Source: Azolla caroliniana
Lineage: Eukaryota; Polypodiophyta
Assembly: GCA_043228905.1 (NCBI GenBank)
Contig: JBHGNT010000006.1
Coordinates: 12,276,001-12,340,000 of the forward strand
DNA length: 64,000 nucleotides
Direction of reading: 5' to 3'
The position numbers were made by a program, and so were the translations under genes. Under the pieces are notes generated by a model. That model saw only the letters and a program-made list of their open reading frames with translations. It did no database searches and was not told where the DNA came from. This document shows, piece after piece, positions 55,450 to 64,000 of this stretch (its first letter is position 1; every line of letters begins with the position of its first letter).

Positions 55450-55862
55450 TGTCAGGAACAGTACTAAGATAGAGAGGGACTTAGTACTAAAAGAGGCGCA
55501 TTAGTACTAAGAGAGAGAAAAAGGTGTACAACTCACGAGAGAAGGAGAGAGAGAGAGAATGATGATAACAAAAGATATATTATATTATATGAAGAGTAAG
55601 TACAAGAATAGCTATGAGGCTTAAGACTGGCGTTGAACCGATTTGGTTCAAAATAATGCCTTGTGCCTCCTTTTATAGTGTTTTCAGGAGTACTCCTGAA
55701 GTTTCTAGAATGTTCCAGAGAAATCTGGAAATATATATCAATTTTCTATAGTGAAATTATAAATGAAAATAATATCTTTTGTATTACAATATATAGTCTA
55801 ATGGCAAGGGCTCGACACATGTAACATAAGGTCATGGGTTCAAATCTTGCCATATCATGACA
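55450..55862 (-). mobile_element. 3' LTR of a further element, with tRNA-like end
   Basis: 413 bp with ends TGTCAGG and CATGACA. On the minus strand a polypurine tract AAAGGAGGGATAG precedes TGTCATGATATGG. Internal sequence (55863-55917) is cut short by the gypsy-3 LTR. A tRNA-like segment occupies its last about 70 bp. Confidence 0.7.
55788..55858 (+). other. tRNA-like segment in the LTR at 55450
   Basis: A-box TAGTCTAATGG and B-box GGTTCAAATCT at tRNA spacing. It ends 4 bp before the LTR terminus. The acceptor-like arms pair poorly. Confidence 0.55.
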
Positions 55863-55917
55863 CTATCCCTCCTTTAAAGAGACGAGTGTTACGAGTCGTT
55901 TTGGATTGAGGATCCAG

Positions 55918-56731
55918 TGTCGTGCCTTTCGGTGCCGGATCGTTTGCGTGAGTCGGGTGAGAATCACCGAGGTTTTGGACTAGGAGAAAAGAAATTTCTA
56001 AGGCAATGAAGAATATGAAATATGTTGTAAGAAAGAAAGATATAAAAAACTCGTGAATCCCACGAGTATAGTATATTATTGAGTACTCAGATTAAGAGAG
56101 AAAAATAGTTAGCAAATTCGTGAATCCCACGAATATATTATATTAATCAACCCTTGTAAAAAAATCAACAACCACTATACATCTTTCTCTCTTCCTTATA
56201 TAGTGTTGGAAGAGTCTAAGTTTATCCTATGCAAGCATCATGCTTTTCCTAACTTTAGTTTTCATGCACAATGCATGTGCATGATTAGCTTTCTATCCAA
56301 TCTTTTCTTTTTAACTCGAGTGTGTATGCATGAATAACTTTTTGTACCATGCATATCTAGAATATTTACATGGGATAAAGTTTAGTATAACTTTAAAATT
56401 CATAATATGCTAGTATAGTGGTAAGGCTTAACATTATTCACATGGAGGTACAAGGTTCGAATCTTGCCTTATGCATGTAATATATATATATATATATATA
56501 ATTTCTTCTATTTACAAATATGTCTCTTCATCCAGTGAGACTCTCACCAGCCTTCTTCATCCGGCTCTTGTCGGTCTCCTTAGCGGTTTCGGTCCTTACC
56601 AAAAGGCCTTCATTATTCGGCTCTTGCCGGTTCTGCTTGATCCGGTTCTCCTTACCGGTTCCTCCTTGCCCATTCCATTCGGAGGGACAAAAATGTAATT
56701 TTTCACGTCGTGTGTGAATTACACTACGACA
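55918..56731 (-). repeat. Gypsy-3 3' LTR
   Basis: 814 bp, TGTCGTGCC to CTACGACA. It aligns with the solo LTR 4480-5240 and carries two copies of an AACTCGTGAATCCCACGAGT-like palindromic block (about 56050 and 56120). Confidence 0.88.
56404..56474 (+). other. tRNA-like segment in the gypsy-3 LTR
   Basis: A-box TAGTATAGTGG, B-box GGTTCGAATCT and a T-arm stem CAAG/CTTG. It is positionally equivalent to 5066-5139 in the solo LTR. Confidence 0.6.
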
Positions 56732-56787
56732 CTTGCCCCCTCCAAACCTGCACATCCTCCGCTATGTGTCGAAGTCCCCGATGCTTG

Positions 56788-58298
56788 CTATTCACCTTCA
56801 TCCGAAGCTTCATCCGAAGCTTCCTCCGATTCTCCCCTTAAGTCGACTATGAGTTGTAATCCACTTTCTTCGCTTTCCACATCACCGCGATATTCATCCG
56901 ATTGCTCCTTCTTGTCGGTCTTGTCTAGGATCACATAGGGTTCTTCATCAGTCCGCTTCTTGAAAATCTTCACCCGTTTCCTGGCTATAGGCACTCGTAG
57001 TATCGTTCCATCCAACTCGCATAGTCGGTAAGTTGCGTTGTCGAAAACTTTCCGAACCTCGTATGGCCCGAACCACCTTTTCGTGAACTTCCGCATCATT
57101 GTATGTTGATGATCCAAACTACTGTCGTAGACAATCACCCAATCTCCTTCTTCAATCTTCCGCGGTCGTAGTCGGTGCTTTGTGTCGAACCGGCTTTTAT
57201 TCCGGAATCACGCTTCTTGTTGTCGGCGTATTGCTTCCGCTATGTCTTCCGGTCTTCCCTCTAGTTGTCGTATCCGGACCGCTAGTAGTTCTTCCCGGCT
57301 CCTCTCTTCCTTCCACGGTAGCACTGTCCATGTCGCGATGGCGGTTTCCGTTGGCATTACCGGTGCTTGTCCGGTCATGAGTTTTGCTGGCATGTAACCG
57401 GTTACGGAGCTATGCGTCGTCTGATCACCCTTCCGTCGCATGCTTAGGCATGTGCTTTGACGATCGGACTATGTCCTCGTTCGATTTTCCCGTTGGCTTC
57501 CGGATTGTATGTCGTTGTTAGTGTTAACCGAACTCCATGTTGGGTGAAGAATTCCTTAGCTTTATCAGAGTCAAGTTCTCCCCGATCCGCAATCACTTGT
57601 CCTACGCACCCGTACCTGCAAAACACTTCCTCCAAAAGAAATCGGCATACCGCAGAACACGTTTTCCTTCGTAGCGCCCGACCTTCTACTTGGTTTGTGA
57701 GATCTTCCCGAGCTAACACCAAGTACTTCTTTTGTCCGATCCCGGTTGGCATGGCTACAATATCAACCATCCATTTGAAGTTGATTGTCGGATGTAACTC
57801 ATCTCGGTGTCGAACTCTAGAGTAGATTTGACACTTCTCGCAGCTTTCCGTGAACTCCGCTATATCTTTGTACATGTTCTTCCACCAATATTTTTGTTTG
57901 ATTTTCACAAAAGTTGCCGATGTTCCTCGATGTCCAGCCCAATCAGATTCATGAAATTCGGACATTATCCGGTTTCGTTGCTCTTTCGTCCTAACTACCC
58001 AAAGTTGTATGCCATCCGGTCTTTTCGGCTCCCTCCATATTAATCCATTTTTCAAGAAGAACTTTCGGACTTTCCGCTTCTTACTTCGGATCTCAGCTCT
58101 CTTCTCTTTATTGTCTGATGATTTCTCGATTTCTTGTAGCACTTTCCCGATCAACAGGCTTTCTCCCTCGTATTCTTCTTCCCGGAATTCTCGGATTATG
58201 TTCACCCGGTATATGTGCTCCGAAGCAAAGTAGTCTTCAGAAACTTCTTCATTATCGGATTCGGTTATGTCATCTCCGAACCGTGCCCTTGATAGCAT
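56788..58298 (-). CDS. Gypsy-3 integrase (two frames)
   Basis: 58298-57444 has the H2C2 zinc region (HESDWAGHRGTSATF and CEKCQIYSRV), the core with D in MVDIVAMP, D in VIADRGELDSDKA and E in NGKIERGHSP. The frame then breaks. 57138-56788 carries the C-terminal chromo-less barrel-like part (KRWFGPYEVRKVFDNATYRL) ending in an acidic tail. A 1-nt loss near 58318 separates it from RNase H. Confidence 0.88.
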
Positions 58299-58303
58299 AT
58301 CTG

Positions 58304-60864
58304 CTACCGCGTTGTCTTTCCAGAGATGTGTCGTACCTCCGGATTAAGTGACTTAACATATGCAATCCATCTTAGCATAGCCACATCCGGTATCGTGCAA
58401 CACCGCATCATCCCGAGTATCGGAAGAGAATCCGTTTCAATCACTACTTCGGCTCCGATCAAATAATCTCGATCCGATTTGATTGCCGACACGACTCCCC
58501 ATAATTCTCTTTTGACTTGTGCATAACCACGTTGCATTTCATTGAGAACCTTTGCTCCGAATCGGATCGGATATCGCAAATGTAAAGAATCAAGAGATGG
58601 ATTCTTGTGAAGCGGAAGAGATGTGAGTTATGTGTGTAGAGAGAGAGAGTGTGAGAAAGAGTGAGTGAAACACAGAGAATACGCAAGGTAAAAGTATATT
58701 GACAAAGGAGAAAGACTCAACGTTATACAAAGTGGGAGGAGGGTGCTTTATATAGTCACCCTCTCTCTTCATTAACTACAAGACTCATGGAGCATGGGGA
58801 ATGTGAAAGCTCATAAGTTATGTGTCATAGAATATGATTCTATGAATCATATTAAATGCTAGAATACAAAGTGGTGACACAGTGGTGACTCTTGACCGTT
58901 GGAGTGTCTATTCACTCTCAAGGTGAGTTCACATACTAGACCAAGTTGAGCTTGATTCTCAACAGCGAACCATCCGGATCGACTTGATTGATGACCCATC
59001 CGATTCTGGTTGGACTTGTGTCAACCGTTACTATGATCGGTCGGTCATAGTTCGGCTTCTTTAGTGCTTTTGCCCTCTGTAGTGATTTCTGGAGCTTCTT
59101 CACGGATTTGGTATTCTCCGGTTTCCATTCAAACTTCTTACCCTTTTGCAACAAGTGATAGAGTGGGTCCGCAATATGTGCATAGTGCGGAATCCATATG
59201 TGGTAGAATGCACACGCTTCGAGAAACCTTCGGACTTTGGATTGTGACTCGCATATTTCTTTCATAGCTTGAACTGCATCGATCTTGGTCGGCAATGGTC
59301 TTCGGCCGTAGGGCCCACATAGATGTCCGACTACCAATATTTCTTTTTGCCCGTTGAGAACCTTTGCTCCGAATCGGATCGGATATCGTGAACCATCCGG
59401 ATCGGCTTGATTGATGACCCATCCGATTCTGGTTGGACTTGTGTCAACTGTTACTATGATCGGTTGGTCATAGTTCGGCTTCTTTAGTGCTTTTGCCCTC
59501 CGTAGTGATTTCTCGAGCTTCTTCACGGCTTTGGTATACTCCAGTTTCCAATCAAACTTCTTACCGTTCCGCAACAAGTGATAGAGTGGGTCTGCAATAT
59601 GTGCATAGTGTGGAATCCATATGTGGTAGACTGCACACGCTCCGAGAAACCTTCGGACTTTGGATTGTGACTCGCATATTTCTTTCATAGCTTGAACTGC
59701 ATTGATCTTGGTCGGCAATGGTCTTCGGCCGTAGGGCCCACATAGATGTCCGACTACCAATATTTCTTTTTGCCCGAATGCCGATTTCTCACCGGAAAGT
59801 GTTAGGTGCACATCTTCTAACTTCTGAAGAATTTTCTCGCAATCTCGAATATGGTCGACTACGAACTTTCGGCATCCCCGATTATCCATAGTTTCATCTT
59901 TTTCTTCTACTGAGCATCCTTTCATCGGAATGTCATATAGGAATGACATCGTTATCTCCGGAATGCAGTCTCGAAGCACCTGGTTCATTGCATTCATCAT
60001 ATGTGCGACCGAGTTCGTCGCGCCTTGTGGTAGTGTACACATCCGGACTAATCCTATCGGTGTCCGCATGGTAGTGATGTCTCAGCTCTCCACGGTTAGT
60101 TGGAATTGGTCATATCTGGAGTATAGGTCTCTGATGGAGTATATCGCGCGACTGCCAAATGCTTCCGCAAATTCGTCCACTATCGGACGAACTCCGGAGT
60201 TCCGGATTGTGACCTTGTTCACCAGTTTATAATCTTGAGTAAATCGGAGTGACCCATTCTTCTTCGGAACCGTAAACCATCGATTTGAGTACGGAGCGTT
60301 TGATGGCTCTAGAATCCCCATCACCACCTTCTCCTTGAGCAAGTCGATGACTTTCGGTATATGCGCCCGTGGCACCGGAATCGGCTTCAGGTTCCACGGC
60401 ACATGGTCAATCGTGAAGATCACGATCGGCTCCACTATCTTCGGATCAACGCACCCTATCTCCTTCGATGTGAATGCAAGTGCTTTCCCATGTTCCAACA
60501 TCCCTCAGAATCGTTCTTCTTCATTTTGTAGAAGGAAACCACCTCCACCGATCCGAAGTTTCTTTCGGGTCTCATCCGTGAAGGCATGTCCGATATCCAT
60601 GGACTTCCGAAGTGTCGGATCCCCTGAGACCTGTTTCCTCTTTTGTTCGCTATCGGCAGGTAACGGTCCCGCAACCGGTTTCACTTTCTTCTCCATGGTC
60701 TTGTATTTCGTACTTACCATTGCTTCTTCTTTGCGGAGTGCATCCGGCCCCATTTTCACAATGATCTCGTACATCCCGACCGATTCCACCGGGACTACCC
60801 GGTCTCCCTGGCTTGTATCTTTCGCGAGCTCTTCATGCCATTGTAGCGTGCTCCCATAGAACAC
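58304..60864 (-). pseudogene. Gypsy-3 reverse transcriptase and RNase H, with duplication
   Basis: RT: ILEPSNAPYSNRWFTVPKK, LRFTQDYKLVNKVTIR, LYSRYDQFQL, then TGA at 60082-60084 where CGA gives Arg, and TPIGLVRMCTLPQGATNS. The catalytic box reads FLYDIP: the first Asp of the xxDD pair is Tyr, so this copy is inactive. The connection and early RNase H (VVGHLCGPYGRRPLP to RYPIRFGAKVLN) occurs twice in frame (59354-59776, and 58541-59353 with the solo LTR inside). RNase H ends at 58304. Confidence 0.88.
58581..58964. mobile_element. Solo LTR inside gypsy-3
   Basis: 384 bp, TGTAAAGAATCAAG to TTGATTCTCAACA, flanked by GCAAA and GCGAA (one mismatch). It lies in the second copy of the 423-bp duplication only, so it came later. 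It has a GA-rich tract like the copia LTRs. Confidence 0.85.
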
Positions 60865-61088
60865 TTCTTCGACTATTCACACGATTTCGTCATCTTCTTT
60901 TATTATTGATGCCGACCGTAACTTATCCTCCACTTTTCGGTATTCTTTCTTCTTTCCTCCGGTTACGTCCGTGTACGTAGATGCCCCATCCGGACTGATT
61001 CGTACTTGTTTTGCTTCGAGAGTTTTCTTCCTGTGTGGGGTATTAGGGCTTCTCGGACTATCACTTCCCCACTCCGCAACAGTCCGCT

Positions 61089-61856
61089 CTAAAAATCCAT
61101 CCTTGTTTGGGACAAGAACTCTCTCTTGTTCCTTTCATGATTTGCCAGCACCGTTAGGAATTGGACGGATTTCCCTCCGTTTTGGCTCCGAATTCGTGCG
61201 AAAGCCGCACCGCTATCGAGCACCTTCGTCTCCATCCGTGATGCCGTGATAAATGGTTGCCCAAGGATCATGGAATGTGAGACCTCATCTTGTATGAAGA
61301 AATTTTGGTCGATTTCGACATCCCCAATCTTCACCGTCACATCCGGACAAGCCGCAAATAGATCTTCTGTTGATTTAGTGGCCACCCAGATCTTCCATCC
61401 ATGACTGCTTTAGTAGAACTCCTTAGACATCAAATTGATCTCCGATCCGTGATCAATCAATGCTAGCACGGGCTCTTTGATGTTGCCGATTCGGACCGGA
61501 GTCTCGGTAGTTGCACGCGCCCAGTGTGGCTTTATATAGTGGGAATTTGGAATCTCGTCCTCCACTTCGGTGTCGTTCATCAGAACGGTATTTGCATTCA
61601 CCATTGGCACATTTTCCTCCGTAGTTTGTCTTTTTCTTTTTACAAGATCCACAAGAAGATCATGGAACTCCTTTTTTGCTATTCCGAGTAGTTCCCGAAG
61701 TGAAAAATCTACCCGGTTGTCGAGGATTCTCTCCTCGAACACTTTCTTTATGTCCGTCCGTTGCTCGATATCCGAAGCGAGTTTGAATGTCGGAATCGAT
61801 TTTTCTTTCCCTCTTCCGTCAGAGTTCCAGTTCTCCGGTGTTACGGGCATGACCAT
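61089..61856 (-). CDS. Gypsy-3 protease region
   Basis: From 61856: IPTFKLASDIEQRTDIKKVF, then LRELLGIAKKEFHDLLVDLV. The protease site is LALIDHGSEINLMSKEFY, with His where Ser/Thr is usual in D-S/T-G. TAA follows at 61410-61412, then VKIGDVEIDQNFFIQ and SMILGQPFI, the second half of the retropepsin, to 61089. The N-terminal gag is missing. Confidence 0.75.
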
Positions 61857-61861
61857 TTAAT

Positions 61862-62310
61862 ATCCCGTGGTGAGAATTTACCATAGTATTCTATACACGT
61901 GGATAAGTGTGAGGGTTAAACGAGAGTGTAAAGAAGGGGAGGATTACATTTAATCCTCGGGATTGAGACAACCCATTAGGTCAAGTGTGAACTTGCCTGG
62001 GGGCCTTGGGTATCGCTATAAATAAGAGGCCTAGCTACCCTCATTTCATGATCTTTTTGACTACATCGAGACTCTGCTCTTGTGGTGGGTCAACTCTTGT
62101 AGCGAGCGCGCCAGCACCATGTACGACTCGACGCCACGACGGTGGTATGGGACACCGATCGAGGCTCGAGTTCGTCTCGATCCCTTCGCTCGGGGGTGGT
62201 CGGGTGGATCGACACCCTTCTTTCTCTTTCTCCTTTCTATCTATCATTTGTTTATCCTTATCTTAAGCTTACTTTAGTACTTAGATGTCTAATATTTGGT
62301 ATCAGATTTA
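61862..62310 (+). mobile_element. LTR-like relic with TATA box and primer-site remnant
   Basis: GCTATAAATAAGAGG (about 62015) resembles a plant TATA box, and TTTGGTATCAGA at about 62297 resembles the initiator Met-tRNA primer site. The end TCTAATA may derive from TCTAACA. The left end is unclear, and no coding region follows before 62540. Confidence 0.4.
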
Positions 62311-62539
62311 TGTACTAATGTTTCTTTGTTTTTCATTTGTGGTTTGATTGATGCTGATCGATTGATGTGCGGTCGGCCTTGATCCAGACAATGATCAACA
62401 AAAAACTTCGGTAACTCTTTCCATAATTTTTCTTTCTATTCTCTCTTCTCCCATCTAATCATGTGTTTAGTTTATATGTCATTTTTTTTCATTAAGTCAA
62501 TGATGTTGTAGTGGTCTTTAATTGATTATCTAAAACGTT

Positions 62540-62738
62540 TTCATATGTGCACGAGGTCAATACCTCGTTTGACATATTAATAATATGTGATGAGTGTCGT
62601 ATGCGTACGAGGTTAATACCTCAATTACGTATTACGTTCACGAACATATGTTACGTTTGCGTATGAGTTGAATACCTTGATTTGTTTTAGACGATATGCG
62701 GTTGGTTTCGTATGCGTAAGAGGTCAATACCTCAATTG
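62540..62738. repeat. Tandem repeat of about 56 bp
   Basis: Four degenerate units share GTATGCGTACGAGGTCAATA-like cores ending CCTC (near 62545, 62600, 62655 and 62709). It abuts the copia LTR at 62739. Confidence 0.7.
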
Positions 62739-63354
62739 TGTTGGGATTTTCGGTCCCTCCGGATGGGATGTCCGGAGATGAATGACGGCAATCCCGGTTA
62801 CAATTACGGTTACGGTTATGGTTACGGTCCCGGCTACGGAGCCGGATGATGAAGACCCCGGCTACGGAGCCGGATGATGAACGTACCCGGAGCGAGATCC
62901 GGATGCGGGGACATATTTGTGAATATGCTCACCAAGGGCCCTTGAGGCTATATTTGTAAATAACCCGAAAGTCATATGTGTATAAATATGACTTAGGGCA
63001 AACAGGTTTACGTTGTTGCTCATTTTCTGTTTTCCACTTAGAGAGAGTGAAGAGAGCAGCCGAGAGAGAGAGAGAGAGAGAGAAAGACGAAGAGGTCGTT
63101 GCCTCTGTGTATTACCGCCGCCTATGGCGAAGACAGTGAGCTCAAGGTTGTTGCCTTGTGGCTTCACCATTGTACATCTCTGTTCATAGTGATAGTTGGA
63201 GTTTGAGGACTCCCGTGGTTTTTCCCATTTAGGGTTTTCCACGTAAAACATCCTGTGTATTTTTCTCTCTATTGTCTTCGTGCATTTTTTGTATTTCCCG
63301 TTTTCTGTGAGTTGGTCCTATTCCTCGGTTGTGGTCGAGCACTGTTGTTCAACA
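62739..63354 (+). mobile_element. 5' LTR of copia-6 (element leaves window at right)
   Basis: 616 bp, TGTTGGGATTTTCGG to GTTCAACA, followed by ATT and the primer site TGGTATCAGAGC (63358-63369). It has a GA tract, the GGTCGTTGCCTCTG block and TTTAGGGTTTTCCACG. Confidence 0.9.
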
Positions 63355-63385
63355 ATTTGGTATCAGAGCACGGTTAACACAGAAA

Positions 63386-64000
63386 ATGGAAGGCGGCGGT
63401 AGTGGGCCTCCGGGCATGATGGTGTTGAACTCACAGAACTACGCCGACTGGAAGATAAAGATGGAAGACCTTCTCATCGTCCGAGACCTGTACGAACCGA
63501 TCGACAATGCTGAGATACCCAAGGGGGTAATAGAGTCGGAGTGGAAGCTCCTGAACCGGAAAGCCGTAGCGACGATCCGGCAATATGTAGATGTAAGTGT
63601 TCTGCAACATGTGGCGAACGACACCAACGCATATGAGATGTGGAAGAAGCTGTCGGGCCTCTACGAGAGGAAGAATGCGTTGAACCGGACCTCCCTGATG
63701 AGGAAGATAGTGAACCTCAAGTACCGGGACGGCGAGAATATGGTGGAACACGTGAGCACGTTCATGGGATTCGTGAACCAGCTTGCGGCGATCAAGTTCC
63801 CGTTGGAGGATGCAATGCAAGCCATCATTCTGATGTGTACATTGCCGGAAAGCTGGGAGAACTTGGTGGTGACTCTCAGCACCTCCTACACCGAAGATAA
63901 CTTGTCTCTACAAACGGTAAAGACAAGCATTTTGAACGAAGAAGCGCGTCGGAGAGATAAAGAACCGGTTTCCGATCCGAAGATGCTGCTTACCGAATCG
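63386..64000 (+). CDS. Copia-6 Gag (3' end outside window)
   Basis: 205 codons open to the window edge from the first ATG after the primer site. LNSQNYADWKIKMEDLL, MWKKLSGLYERKNALNRTSL and LVVTLSTSY, then ILNEEARRRDKE, form the UBN2-type copia capsid region. No stop or shift was seen, so this copy may be younger than most in the window. Confidence 0.92.
   Translation, partial: MEGGGSGPPGMMVLNSQNYADWKIKMEDLLIVRDLYEPIDNAEIPKGVIESEWKLLNRKAVATIRQYVDVSVLQHVANDTNAYEMWKKLSGLYERKNALNRTSLMRKIVNLKYRDGENMVEHVSTFMGFVNQLAAIKFPLEDAMQAIILMCTLPESWENLVVTLSTSYTEDNLSLQTVKTSILNEEARRRDKEPVSDPKMLLTES

Larger units (their letters stand above)
55918..61860 (-). mobile_element. Gypsy-3: Ty3/gypsy element of a fungus-like lineage (5' end lost)
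   Basis: It has a 3' LTR (55918-56731), the polypurine tract GGAGGGGGCAAG, then, reading right to left, protease, RT, RNase H and integrase. No 5' LTR or gag is found at its right end. The RT and RNase H wording (TLPQGATNSVAHMMN, RYPIRFGAKVLN) follows elements I know from basidiomycete genomes. It contains an in-frame 423-bp duplication and a solo LTR. Confidence 0.88.

Noticed and set aside
56788-61860. Fungal contamination of the assembly
   Set aside because: The fungus-like gypsy lies among plant copia elements, and a related solo LTR and gag occur 50 kb away in the same contig.

Overview
The window is nuclear DNA of a land plant. Long GT-AG spliced introns, LINEs and deeply nested Ty1/copia and Ty3/gypsy retrotransposons fill almost all of it. 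No bacterial operons, CRISPR arrays or rRNA genes are visible. One host gene stands out: a 14-exon gene on the minus strand (17936-39130) whose exons join in phase into a 926-residue transmembrane channel-like (TMC) protein. TMC proteins are known mainly as animal mechanotransduction channel subunits, and I know of none in well-studied flowering plants. The bloated introns and a gypsy lineage that I remember from fungi and seed-free plants suggest a fern, lycophyte or bryophyte. That placement is an inference.

Layout. 1-3850 is a minus-strand LINE (coiled-coil region, endonuclease, reverse transcriptase) that runs off the left edge. 3871-15038 is a stack of LTR elements: a copia LTR relic, a gypsy gag broken by a solo LTR (4480-5240), and a gypsy LTR full of about 110-bp minisatellite units that is split by a Tat/Athila-like gypsy element (5871-13678, target duplication GAATG). 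That element carries a long extra coiled-coil ORF downstream of integrase. 15039-17440 holds copia and LINE relics. 17936-39130 is the TMC gene; its introns carry 5'-truncated LINE tails, a copia element on the opposite strand (32907-35783) and short tandem repeats. 39640-40690 is a decayed gypsy fragment.

40740-55449 is a three-level copia nest. A minus-strand element (copia-3) is split in its integrase by a plus-strand element (copia-2, 41323-51240, target duplication CTTTC), which is split by a minus-strand element (copia-1, 44053-49990, target duplication GTCTT). Another copia 3' half with its LTR follows at 53030-55449. 55450-61860 holds one LTR of a further element and then a minus-strand gypsy element (gypsy-3) whose proteins look like the lineage common in basidiomycete fungi. 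It has an in-frame 423-bp internal duplication and a solo LTR inside. 61862-62738 is an LTR-like relic and a short tandem repeat. 62739-64000 is the 5' LTR and open gag of a copia element that runs off the right edge.

Two patterns cut across the elements. Most in-frame stops are TAG where the family has Gln (CAG), or TGA where Arg (CGA) is expected, the signature of cytosine-methylation decay at CHG and CG sites. Also, tRNA-like segments with good A and B boxes lie inside three LTRs. The ORFs running off both window edges (LINE ORF2 and the right-hand gag) were read directly from the sequence.
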